The notes under the pieces were generated by a model, which saw nothing but the letters and a program-made list of their open reading frames with translations, did no database searches and was not told where the DNA came from. From contig JAXMCM010000015.1 of assembly GCA_046349355.1 (NCBI GenBank), positions 62,001 through 126,000 of the forward strand: a DNA stretch of 64,000 nt. Reading direction: 5' to 3'. Origin of the DNA: CALKJU01 sp046349355 (lineage in GTDB: Bacteria > Pseudomonadota > Alphaproteobacteria > Geminicoccales > Geminicoccaceae). The position numbers were made by a program, and so were the translations under genes. This document shows positions 46,390 to 54,588 of this stretch, one piece after another; position 1 is the first letter of the stretch, and each line of letters begins with the position of its first letter.

Positions 46390-46631
46390 GTCATTTGTCT
46401 TTCCGTCGCACCGCGAGCGCCGCCAGAAACCACGACGGGCCAGTAAGACCCTTTGAAAGCAAATGGCAATCGCCGCGCCGGGAACGGGGGTGCGACGTTG
46501 CGCCATCGTCACGGTATGGGCCTTGCGGCATCCGGCGGCGACCGACGCCGGCAGACGACTCCGCCAGCGTGACCTGCGATCTGTTAGGACCGTCGCCGGG
46601 GCCGCGACGCGACCTCCAGGCTGGAACAGTG

Positions 46632-47534
46632 ATGGCGACCACCCGCGCTGCGCTCTCGACGACCTTCGCGGACGAGCGCGCGCTCGCCCGCCGCGGCATC
46701 CTGCTGGCGCTCGGCTCGTTCGCCGTGTTCACCGCCATGGATACCTCGATCAAGCTGCTGAGCGACCGCTACGCCACGCTGCAGATCATGGCGATCAACG
46801 CCGCCCTGGCGGCCGCCATCGCCGCGATCGTGGCCCTGCGCCGCGGCGGACGGGCGCAGCTGCGCACCGCGCGGCCCGGCCTGCACCTGATGCGCGGCTG
46901 CCTCAGCGTCGTCGGCGCCTGGCTCGGCTTCCACGCCTACGCGAAGCTGCCGCTCGCCGACGTCTACGCCATCTTCTTCGCGATGCCGCTGATCATCTCC
47001 GCGCTGTCGGTGCCGCTCCTGGGCGAGCGCGTCGGCTGGCATCGGTGGGCGGCGATCGTGACCGGCTTTGCCGGCGTGTTCGTGATGCTCTGGCCCAGCG
47101 GCGAGGCGATCCAGCTGGCCGCACTGGGTGCCGTCGTCGCGGCCTTCATCAACGCCTTCGTCACGATTCTCGTGCGCGTGGTCCGGGGCGACCCGCCGGA
47201 GACCTTTGCCGTCTACGGCAATCTCACGGTTGCCGTCCTGACCGGACTGACGCTTCCCTTCGTCTGGGTCAGCCCCACCCCGGCCGACTGGCTGCTGTTC
47301 CTGTTCTGCGGGTCCTGCTGTGGCATAGGCTTCCTGCTGCTCGTCGCCGCCTATCGCACGGCGCCGGCGGCGATCATCGCGCCCTTCCAGTACAGCCAGA
47401 TGCTCTATGCGCTGATCCTAGGCGTGCTGCTGTTCGGCTCCTGGCCCGACGCCCGGATGCTGCTCGGGGCCGCCATCGTGGTCCTGAGCGGGCTGTACGT
47501 GCTGCATCGCGAAGCCCTGCGCCGAGGCAGCTGA
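46632..47534 (+). CDS. EamA/DMT-family transporter
   Basis: 300 residues with ten membrane helices in two EamA repeats, GSFAVFTAMDTSIKLLSDRY beginning the first and FINAFVTILVRVVRG marking the second. Relatives export amino acids or metabolites (RhaT/YdcZ-like). The ATG at 46632 starts the conserved part. Divergent from the hyf operon, with no shared functional link evident. Confidence 0.88.
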   Translation: MATTRAALSTTFADERALARRGILLALGSFAVFTAMDTSIKLLSDRYATLQIMAINAALAAAIAAIVALRRGGRAQLRTARPGLHLMRGCLSVVGAWLGFHAYAKLPLADVYAIFFAMPLIISALSVPLLGERVGWHRWAAIVTGFAGVFVMLWPSGEAIQLAALGAVVAAFINAFVTILVRVVRGDPPETFAVYGNLTVAVLTGLTLPFVWVSPTPADWLLFLFCGSCCGIGFLLLVAAYRTAPAAIIAPFQYSQMLYALILGVLLFGSWPDARMLLGAAIVVLSGLYVLHREALRRGS

Positions 47535-47541
47535 AGCAAGC

Positions 47542-47772
47542 TCAGCGCAGCACCACCGGGGCGCCCGGGGCTTCGGACACTGGCCGATACCACGTCCCCA
47601 CCAGCTGCGCGGGGCGCTCGCGATCCTCGACCAGATAGCAGTCGATGTCGGCCAGGGAGCGGTAGCAGAAGACCGGCTGTACGGCCGTGCCATCCGCCAT
47701 CGTCGACGCCGGACGCTGGCCCGAGCAGGCGACGAGCAACGGCACGAGAAGCATGGCGAGGGCTCGGAGCAT
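47542..47772 (-). CDS. Small lipoprotein, unknown function
   Basis: 76 residues. MLRALAMLLVPLLVAC is a short signal peptide with lipobox LVAC, so Cys16 should be lipidated. The mature part has two more cysteines (VFCYRSLADIDCYL) that could form a disulfide. Start at 47772 is the ATG that begins the signal. It converges with the DMT transporter gene, seven bases away. Confidence 0.65.
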   Translation of the reverse strand: MLRALAMLLVPLLVACSGQRPASTMADGTAVQPVFCYRSLADIDCYLVEDRERPAQLVGTWYRPVSEAPGAPVVLR

Positions 47773-47911
47773 TCCGCGACCATGCCATCGAATGCCGGGC
47801 CTCGGGGTACGGCTCGCCGTCGAGCATACCCCGGTAACCCGCATGCTCGCTTGTTCCCACCTGCCGGCTCATGCCAAACAGGCCTATCCCGGCGTTGAGG
47901 CGGAGGGACCG

Positions 47912-48517
47912 ATGCTCGGCCGCATCCTTGTGCTTGTCGTGGCGCTGCTTGGCGCAGCCTGCGGCGCCTCGGCCGCCGAGCTGGTCGGCAAGGTCGTGAG
48001 CCAGGATGGCAAGGCCCTCGTCCTGCGCGGCCCGCAGATCGCCACGCTCGAGGTCGGCGCCTCGCTCTTCGTCGACGACGAGGTCCGCACGGCCGCCGAC
48101 GGACGGGTCGTCATCGAGAGCGACGACGGCGTCCGCCTGGTCATCGGCTCGGCCACCGAGATGAAGCTCGCGCGCTGGGAGGCCGATCGACCGAAGCGCC
48201 GGCTCGATGCGGTGATCAGCCTCGTCACCGGCGTGATGCGGCTGATCGGCCGGGAGACCGGGGGCGAACGCCAGCTGAGAGTCGAAAGTCGTGCGGCCGT
48301 CGCCTCGGTGCGATCGACCGAGTGGCTGGTCGAGGCGACCGGCGTGGGGATGGGTGTCTTCGTGATCGAGGGGTCGGTGGCCGTGGCGTCGCCCGCTGGC
48401 GAGGTCACCCTGGCGGCTGGCCAGGGCACGGAGGCCGTGCTTGGCGCAGCGCCGACGGCGCCGGCTCCGTGGTCGGCCGCGCGTCTCGAGCGCGTTCTCG
48501 CCCGCGTGCCCAACTGA
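47912..48517 (+). CDS. Secreted FecR-domain protein
   Basis: 201 residues with a signal peptide (MLGRILVLVVALLGAACGAS) and one FecR domain: VGASLFVDDEVRTAADGRVVI, then RLRVE-like SRAAVASVRSTEWLVEA and the C-terminal SVAVASPAGEVTLAAGQG. Free-standing FecR domains of this kind often accompany CHASE2-type sensor proteins and probably bind envelope ligands. GGAGGG precedes the ATG. The next gene starts inside or at its end, so the two are co-translated. Confidence 0.85.
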   Translation: MLGRILVLVVALLGAACGASAAELVGKVVSQDGKALVLRGPQIATLEVGASLFVDDEVRTAADGRVVIESDDGVRLVIGSATEMKLARWEADRPKRRLDAVISLVTGVMRLIGRETGGERQLRVESRAAVASVRSTEWLVEATGVGMGVFVIEGSVAVASPAGEVTLAAGQGTEAVLGAAPTAPAPWSAARLERVLARVPN

Positions 48518-50568
48518 GCGCCGTATCGCCGGCTTCCGGTTCCGGCTCCGGGACGCGCCGGGCACGCTACCTCGCGCCCCTGCTGGCGATCCTGGCATGT
48601 CTTGGCCTGGCACAATGGCAGGCGGCGGCTCTTGTTGTCCGGCCACTCGAGCTCGCCACGCTCGACTGGCGTTACCGCCTGCGGGGGCCGCTCGAGCCAG
48701 GGCCCGAGACCGTGCAGGTCGTCATCGACGACCGCACCGTGACCCGCCTTGGCCAATGGCCGGTGCCGCGCACCGCGATTGCCGAGGGCATCCGGCGCAT
48801 CGCCGCATCCGGGGCCCGCGTCATCGCCATCGACCTGCTATTCAGCGAATCGACGACCGCCCTCGTACCCGAAGCCCGGCAAGCCATGGCCACGGCCCTC
48901 GCGGAGCTGCCGGCCGCAAGCGATGCCGCCAAGGCGCTCGGGTCCGCCCTGGAGCACGCCGATCCGGACGCCGACCTCGCGGCGGCAATCGCCTCGGCGG
49001 GCGACGTGGCCCTCGCCTATGCCTTCGTGTTCGAGGCTGCCAATGGCAACGCGGTGGGCACGCCTGCGACGCTCCGCCAGTCCGCCCTGCCCGTGTTCAC
49101 GCAGCCCAGGGGAACCGCCCTTCCCGCGGCTCCGCCGGCCGCTGGTCTGCTCATGCCGGCGGGCCCGCTTGCACCTGCCAGCCAGAGCCTGGGCCATGTC
49201 ACGGTGCTGACCGAAATCGACGGCTCCTTGCGCTACGGCCTGCCGGTCTTCGCCTACGAGGACAAGCTCTTCCCGTCGCTGCCGGTCGAGGCCGTCCGGC
49301 TGTGGTCGGGAACGCCGCGCGGCGGTACGCAGGTGGTCCTCGGCGAAGGGTTGCGCATTGGCGACCACGAGGTCCCGACCGATGACGGCACCCGCCATTG
49401 GGTCAATCACTACGGACCCGAGGGCACCATCCGGCGGGTGTCGCTGATCGACCTGCTCGATGGCAAGGTCGACCCGGCAGGCCTGCGCGACCGCATCGTC
49501 CTGCTCGGTGCCACGGTCACCGCCGCCGGCGATCGCTTCGCCACGCCGTTCGACGGCTCCCTGCCCGGGGTCGAGCACCACGCCACGGCTATCGACAACA
49601 TCCTTCACGGCCGCTCGCTGATCCGCAATCGGGCCACCGGCCTGGCCGATGTCCTCGCCATCGTCGGCCTTGCGGTCCTTGCCGCCGCCCTTGCCGGTCG
49701 TCGTTCGCTCAGCTGGTCGATTGGCGTGTCGCTGGGCCTCGTGGTCGCCTGGATGGCGGTCGCGAGCTGGGCCTTCATGGCCGCGAACATCTGGCTCGGG
49801 ATCGTGCTGCCGTCGCTGGCGTGCCTGCTCTCGGCGGCCCTGGTCGAGGCCGCCCGGATCAACGCGGAGCAGCGGCGGCGCCGACGGCTCGAGCGGCAGC
49901 GCGCCAATCTCGGCCGCTACTTCGCGCCGACCGTGGTCGACCGGCTCGCCGACAGCGAGACGTCGCTGGAGCGCACCCAGCCCGCCGCCGTGATGTTCGT
50001 CGACATCGTCGGCTTCACGCGCCTCAGCGAGCCGATGTCCCCGCAGGCGGCGATGGCGATGCTCCGCGAGTTCCACACCCGTGTGGAACGGGCCGTCTTC
50101 GCCCATGGCGGGATGGTCGACAAGTTCATGGGCGACGGGGCCCTCGCCTGCTTCGGCGTGCCGGATGCCCATCCGGCCGCTGCTGCCGACGCCGTGCGGT
50201 CGGCACGGGATCTGCTGCGCGACCTTGAGGCCTGGGCGACCGAGCGAGGACGGGTGGGAGAGCCGCCGATCCGGGCCGGCATCGGCATCCATTTCGGCCC
50301 GGTGCTGATGGGAGACATCGGCGGTGCCCGGCAGTTCCAGTTCACCGTCATCGGCGATACGGTCAACGTGGCGAGCCGTCTCGAGGCGATGACCAGGCAG
50401 CAGGAAACCGACCTCATCGTCTCGGATGACGTCGTCCAGTCCGCCCGTCAGGTCCTCGGGGCGGACGACGAAGACCTTCTGGTCGGTCTGATCCCGCTCA
50501 GCGAAGTGCCGGTGCGCGGTCGTGCAGGCAAGATCGGCGCCTGGAAGCTGCAGCGCGCCGCAGCGTAG
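48469..50568 (+). CDS. CHASE2-domain adenylate cyclase
   Basis: About 699 residues. One helix near the N-terminus, a periplasmic CHASE2 domain (VQVVIDDRTVTRLGQWPVPR to about residue 370), three further helices, then a class III cyclase domain. The catalytic aspartates are in VMFVDIVGFTRLSE and KFMGDGALACFG; the Lys of the second and the Asp in TVIGDTVNVASRLE specify adenine, so cAMP is the product. No ATG is available: a GTG at 48469, inside the FecR gene, or a CTG overlapping the FecR stop at 48514 are the options. It likely senses envelope signals jointly with the FecR protein. Confidence 0.88.
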   Translation: MVGRASRARSRPRAQLSAVSPASGSGSGTRRARYLAPLLAILACLGLAQWQAAALVVRPLELATLDWRYRLRGPLEPGPETVQVVIDDRTVTRLGQWPVPRTAIAEGIRRIAASGARVIAIDLLFSESTTALVPEARQAMATALAELPAASDAAKALGSALEHADPDADLAAAIASAGDVALAYAFVFEAANGNAVGTPATLRQSALPVFTQPRGTALPAAPPAAGLLMPAGPLAPASQSLGHVTVLTEIDGSLRYGLPVFAYEDKLFPSLPVEAVRLWSGTPRGGTQVVLGEGLRIGDHEVPTDDGTRHWVNHYGPEGTIRRVSLIDLLDGKVDPAGLRDRIVLLGATVTAAGDRFATPFDGSLPGVEHHATAIDNILHGRSLIRNRATGLADVLAIVGLAVLAAALAGRRSLSWSIGVSLGLVVAWMAVASWAFMAANIWLGIVLPSLACLLSAALVEAARINAEQRRRRRLERQRANLGRYFAPTVVDRLADSETSLERTQPAAVMFVDIVGFTRLSEPMSPQAAMAMLREFHTRVERAVFAHGGMVDKFMGDGALACFGVPDAHPAAAADAVRSARDLLRDLEAWATERGRVGEPPIRAGIGIHFGPVLMGDIGGARQFQFTVIGDTVNVASRLEAMTRQQETDLIVSDDVVQSARQVLGADDEDLLVGLIPLSEVPVRGRAGKIGAWKLQRAAA

Positions 50569-50574
50569 CAGGCG

Positions 50575-51129
50575 TCAGGGCCGCGGCGCGCGCTTGGACA
50601 GGATGCGCTGCAGGGTGCGACGGTGCATGTCGAGCCGCCGCGCCGTCTCGGAGACGTTGCGGTTGCACTGCTCGAAGACCCGCTGGATGTGCTCCCAGCG
50701 GACGCGGTCGGCCGACATCGGGTTGCTGCCCGGATCGACCACCTCCGGCGCCGCGCCCTGGAGCACCGCGACGAGGTCCTTCATCTGGACGGGCTTGGCG
50801 AGGTAGCCGGCAGCGCCGGCGCGAAGCGCCACGAGGCTCGAGGCGATGCTGTCGTAGCCGGTGAGGACGACCACGCGAATGCCCGGCCGCAGCTGCTGCA
50901 GGCCGCTGACCAGCTCCATGCCGTGGCCGTCCTGCAGGTTGAGGTCGACGACGGCCAGATCCGGCGCGAAGTCGGCGGCGACCTCGTAGGCTTCCTTCAG
51001 CCCCGCGGCGGCGGCGACGACGAAGCCCTCCTTCTCGAGGGACCGCACCATGTTCCGGCGCAGGGGCGCGTCATCGTCGACCAGCAGGAGCTTCTGTCCC
51101 GCCAGCTGGCCAGCTGCCTCGCCATTCAT
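50575..51129 (-). CDS. regA: RegA/PrrA/ActR-type response regulator, second copy
   Basis: 184 residues: a receiver domain with the phosphorylated Asp in AVVDLNLQDG, the acidic pocket VDDDAPLR and Lys in LAKPVQ, then a Fis-type helix-turn-helix RNVSETARRLDMHRRTLQRI. RegA homologues control photosynthesis, carbon and nitrogen fixation and respiration genes in response to redox state. The ATG follows GGGGAGG by nine bases. Its DNA-binding domain is nearly identical to that of the copy upstream (51166-51756), while the receiver domain is clearly diverged. Confidence 0.92.
   Translation of the reverse strand: MNGEAAGQLAGQKLLLVDDDAPLRRNMVRSLEKEGFVVAAAAGLKEAYEVAADFAPDLAVVDLNLQDGHGMELVSGLQQLRPGIRVVVLTGYDSIASSLVALRAGAAGYLAKPVQMKDLVAVLQGAAPEVVDPGSNPMSADRVRWEHIQRVFEQCNRNVSETARRLDMHRRTLQRILSKRAPRP
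50600..50727 (-). repeat. Near-identical 128-base copy of the RegA DNA-binding domain (copy 1)
   Basis: By eye this block differs from 51191-51318 at about six positions, including synonymous third codon positions that are otherwise free to vary. The flanking receiver-domain sequences share much less. Suggests recent duplication or gene conversion confined to the helix-turn-helix region. Confidence 0.8.
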
Positions 51130-51165
51130 GGCGCCTGCCTCCCCGAATTACCGTCGCGCGCGATC

Positions 51166-51756
51166 CTACTCTCGCGGTGCTCGCTTGTTGAGGATGCGCT
51201 GCAGGGTGCGACGATGCATGTTCAAGCGCCGCGCCGTCTCGGAGACGTTGCGGTTGCACTGCTCGAAGACCCGCTGGATGTGCTCCCAGCGGACGCGGTC
51301 GGCGGACATCGGGTTGCTGGGCGGTGGGGGCAACCCGCTGCCGGTCGCCAGCAGGGCGTTGATGACGTCGTCGGCATCGGCCGGCTTGGCCAGGTAGTCG
51401 ACGGCCCCGGCCTTCACCGCGGCCACGGCCGTGGCGATGTTGCCGTAGCCGGTGAGGATGACGATGCGGCACTTCGGGTGCAGCTCGCGCAGGCGCTTGA
51501 CCAGCTCGATGCCGCTGCCGTCCTCCAGCCGCAGGTCGACCACGGCGTATTCGGGCCGGATGGTGTGCGCGAGGTTGAGGCCTTCCTTGAGGCTTTCCGC
51601 GCCGTAGACCCGAAAACCGCGGCGCTCGAGAGCACGTTCGAGGCTCTTGCGCAGCGGCGTATCGTCGTCGCAGAGGAGCAGGCCGGGCGCATGGTCGGCC
51701 GACCCGATGCCGGTGCCGCCTGGTGCGGCGAGGCGGTCAACGACCTCGTCGCTCAT
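51166..51756 (-). CDS. regA: RegA/PrrA/ActR-type response regulator, first copy
   Basis: 196 residues from the ATG at 51756, chosen because GGAGA lies upstream. Receiver domain: CDDDTPLRKSLERALERRG, phospho-Asp in AVVDLRLEDGSG, Thr and Lys in LTGYG and LAKPAD. The Fis-type C-terminus RNVSETARRLNMHRRTLQRI is the RegA signature. The start lies 20 bases inside the end of regB, so this is the regulator translated directly with the kinase and is the likelier cognate partner. Confidence 0.93.
   Translation of the reverse strand: MSDEVVDRLAAPGGTGIGSADHAPGLLLCDDDTPLRKSLERALERRGFRVYGAESLKEGLNLAHTIRPEYAVVDLRLEDGSGIELVKRLRELHPKCRIVILTGYGNIATAVAAVKAGAVDYLAKPADADDVINALLATGSGLPPPPSNPMSADRVRWEHIQRVFEQCNRNVSETARRLNMHRRTLQRILNKRAPRE
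51191..51318 (-). repeat. Near-identical 128-base copy of the RegA DNA-binding domain (copy 2)
   Basis: Partner of 50600-50727. Identity is highest across the interval coding for the recognition helix and the MSADRVRWEHIQRVFEQC segment before it. Confidence 0.8.
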
Positions 51757-53110
51757 GTGACGTCTCCTCGCTGGCCCGCTCGAGCGCATTCGGGGGCCAT
51801 GTGACGGTCACACAGGCACCCCTGATGTTGTTGTGAACATGAAGCGTCGCGCCGCTTCGGGCAAGGAGGGTAATCGCGATGAAGATTCCCAGGCCAAGTC
51901 CGCCTTCCTCGCTGCGCGTCGAAAGGTACGGCTCGCCCAGCCAGTCGAGGACTTCGGGCGAGAAGCCCGGACCATCGTCTTCGATCGTCAGCGTCACACC
52001 GGCCTTGGATGGCCGCACCGTCACCTTGACCGCCTGACGCGCGAACCGGATCGCGTTGTCGATGAGGTTGGCCAGCGAGTGACGCAGCTCGGGCACGGGG
52101 ACGACCTGCGGTTCGGGCGTGCCATCGACCGCCAGCGTGGTGACCGAGACCTCGACCTCCGGCCGGCCGAATTCCTGGGCCAGGGTCTCGAGAAGCGTAC
52201 TCAACGGTGCCCGAGTGAACCGCTCGTGGCCCGGGTCGTGCGGCGACCGGCCCAGCGTCTGCAGGATCTCGCGGCAGCGCTTGGCCTGGCCGAGCAGCTC
52301 CTGGGCCTCCTCGGTCAGGGGACTGCCGGCCGGCAGCTCGCGCACCAGCTCCTTGGCGATGACCGCGATGGTCGAGAGCGGGCTGCCGAGGAGGTGCGCC
52401 GCTGCCGCCGCCTGGCCGCCCAGCGCCGACAACTGCTGTTCACGGGCCAGCGCCAGCTGGGTCGCGGCGAGCGCGCTGGCCCGGCGACGGGCATCCTCCG
52501 CCACCGTCCAGGCGTAGGCGGCGACGAGCACGGTCCCGATGGTCAGCGCCGTCCATGATCCCACGATGTAGAGGGCCGGCAGGCTCAGGCCGCCGGAACG
52601 CCAGGGGAGATCGCCGGGGAAGAGGGCGAGGAGACCGATCAGCACCAGCGTGATCAGCGTGACCGCTACGGCCCAGACGCGCCCGAGGGTGGACGCGGCG
52701 ATCGCCACCGGCAGCATCAGCAGCAGCGCGAACGGGTTCTGCACGCCGCCCGTCAGCGCCAGCAGGTAGCCCAGCTGCAGCACATCGTAGCTGTGCAGCA
52801 CGAAGGCGCCCGGCTCGGGCAGCCTGGTCGTCGCCTTGAAGCCGATCGACAATGCGAGGTTGATCAGGGCACTCAGCCCGACCGCCGGCAGCAGTGCCGC
52901 CAGCGGCAACGGGATGTCGAGCGAGAAATGCACGAGCAGCAGCGTGAAGGCCTGGCCGATGATCGCCACCCAGCGGGCCAGCGCCAGCGTGTGCAGGCTC
53001 ACATGCGTCTGGTCGCGATGGAACATCGCCGCCAGCGAGCGCAGGCTGGAGCCGAGACGCAGGACCAGCGCCGAGCCGGGCCGGCGGCCGCGCAGCGGGT
53101 GGGTGCTCAC
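51737..53110 (-). CDS. regB: RegB/PrrB/ActS-type redox sensor histidine kinase
   Basis: 457 residues. Six helices (about 40-205) contain the ubiquinone-sensing loop LALTGGVQNPFALLL at 118-132, the RegB hallmark. The dimerisation domain carries the phospho-acceptor His239 and a Cys at 279 in KRCREIL, positioned like the redox-active cysteine of RegB. The ATPase domain has NLIDNAIRFA and GLGLGIFIA. The residue after His239 is Leu (HLLGSPL), whereas RegB proteins have Glu (HELGTPL). The GTG start overlaps the hldE stop as GTGA; an ATG at 53026 would also keep all domains. Confidence 0.92.
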   Translation of the reverse strand: MSTHPLRGRRPGSALVLRLGSSLRSLAAMFHRDQTHVSLHTLALARWVAIIGQAFTLLLVHFSLDIPLPLAALLPAVGLSALINLALSIGFKATTRLPEPGAFVLHSYDVLQLGYLLALTGGVQNPFALLLMLPVAIAASTLGRVWAVAVTLITLVLIGLLALFPGDLPWRSGGLSLPALYIVGSWTALTIGTVLVAAYAWTVAEDARRRASALAATQLALAREQQLSALGGQAAAAAHLLGSPLSTIAVIAKELVRELPAGSPLTEEAQELLGQAKRCREILQTLGRSPHDPGHERFTRAPLSTLLETLAQEFGRPEVEVSVTTLAVDGTPEPQVVPVPELRHSLANLIDNAIRFARQAVKVTVRPSKAGVTLTIEDDGPGFSPEVLDWLGEPYLSTRSEEGGLGLGIFIAITLLARSGATLHVHNNIRGACVTVTWPPNALERASEETSHERRGR

Positions 53111-54576
53111 GAGCCCTTGCCGATCCGGGCGATGGTGGCGGTCGTGCTGCGGCCCGGCATCAGCTCGGCAAGGTAGACCTCGCCGCCCCACGCGCGGACG
53201 TCCGCGCCGCCCACGACCTGGTCCCGTGTGTAGTCGGCGCCCTTGACGAGAAGGTCCGGACGCAAGGCGCGGATCAGCTCGAGCGGCGTGTCCTCGTCGA
53301 AGATCACGACCGCATCGACGCCCGAGAGGGCCGCCAGCACGTGCGCCCGGGCGCGCTCGTCGTTGACCGGCCTCTCGGGACCCTTGAGACGGCGGACCGA
53401 GGCGTCGCTGTTCAGCCCGACGACCAGGACGTCGCAGCGCAGCCGTGCCTGGGCGATCAGGCTGACATGCCCCGGATGCAGGATGTCGAAGCAGCCATTG
53501 GTGAAGCCGATGCGACGGCCGCGCTGCCGCGCCTCGCCGACCAGGCGTATCGCCGCCTCGCGGCCGAGGATCTTGCTCTCGTGCTGGGTCCCGCGCTGCT
53601 CGGCCAGCGCGTTGCGCAGGTCGCTGTCGCTGACGGTGGCCGTACCGCGCCGGCCGACGACGACGCTGCCGGCGAGGTTGGCCAGCCAGGCCGCCGAAGG
53701 GACGCCGCAGCCCGCCGCCACCAGCGCCGCCATCGTCGCCAGCACGGTGTCGCCGGCGCCGACGACGTCGTAGACCTCGCGGCGCACGCCGGGGATGCGG
53801 GTCCTGCCGTCCGCGCCGGCCAGCAGCATGCCGGCGCCGCCGAGCGTGGTCAGCAGCCAGTCCACCGCGATGCCGGCGCGCAGCCGCTCCGCCGCCGCGG
53901 CGACGGCCTCGTCGTCGGCGAGGTCGCCGCCGGACGCGGTGACCAGCTCGGACCGGTTGGGCGTGACCACGGTGGCACCGCGGTAGCGCGCATAGTCCCG
54001 ACCCTTGGGATCGACCAGCACGGGCTTGCCCGACCGTCGTGCCGCCTCGATCAGCGGGACGGTCAGGGCTCCGTCGACGACCCCCTTGCCGTAGTCGGAC
54101 AGGATCAATGCGTCGGCGGCGCCGAGGGCGTGAAGGGCTCGGTCGCGCAGGGCCGCCAGCACAGCGGCATCGAGCCGGCCGCCGCGCTCGCGGTCGACCC
54201 GCAGCAGCTGCTGGTTGCCGGCGACATAGCGGGTCTTGACGATTGTCGGCCGGTCGGCGGCGCGGACCAGCGCGGCGCTGGCGCGCTCGGCCAGGAGGGT
54301 CTCGAGCGCGTCGCCTTCCCGGTCGGCGCCGACGACGGCGACGAGCTCGGCCCGGGCGCCCAGCGAGGCAAGGTTGGCCACCACGTTGGCGGCACCGCCG
54401 AGGACCGTCCGCTCGGACTCCATCCGCAGCACCGGGATCGGTGCCTCCGGCGAGACGCGCTCGACGCCGCCCTCGACCGTGCAGTCGAGCATCGCGTCGC
54501 CGACGCAGAGGATCCTGGCCCCGCGGATGCGGTCGAGGAACGCGGCCGCCTCGTCGAGGGGATGCTGGGCGGTCAC
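53107..54576 (-). CDS. hldE: Bifunctional heptose 7-phosphate kinase / heptose 1-phosphate adenylyltransferase
   Basis: 489 residues. The N-terminal ribokinase-like domain (1-320) has GGAANVVANLASLG near 66 and the catalytic anion hole VVGAGDTVLATMAAL near 275. The C-terminal cytidylyltransferase-like domain begins FTNGCFDILHPGHVSL near 365, with the HxGH motif. Makes ADP-D-glycero-beta-D-manno-heptose for the LPS inner core. Start is GTG. It lies 12 bases after hldD and overlaps regB. Confidence 0.95.
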   Translation of the reverse strand: MTAQHPLDEAAAFLDRIRGARILCVGDAMLDCTVEGGVERVSPEAPIPVLRMESERTVLGGAANVVANLASLGARAELVAVVGADREGDALETLLAERASAALVRAADRPTIVKTRYVAGNQQLLRVDRERGGRLDAAVLAALRDRALHALGAADALILSDYGKGVVDGALTVPLIEAARRSGKPVLVDPKGRDYARYRGATVVTPNRSELVTASGGDLADDEAVAAAAERLRAGIAVDWLLTTLGGAGMLLAGADGRTRIPGVRREVYDVVGAGDTVLATMAALVAAGCGVPSAAWLANLAGSVVVGRRGTATVSDSDLRNALAEQRGTQHESKILGREAAIRLVGEARQRGRRIGFTNGCFDILHPGHVSLIAQARLRCDVLVVGLNSDASVRRLKGPERPVNDERARAHVLAALSGVDAVVIFDEDTPLELIRALRPDLLVKGADYTRDQVVGGADVRAWGGEVYLAELMPGRSTTATIARIGKGS

Positions 54577-54588
54577 GGCCGGAGCGGC

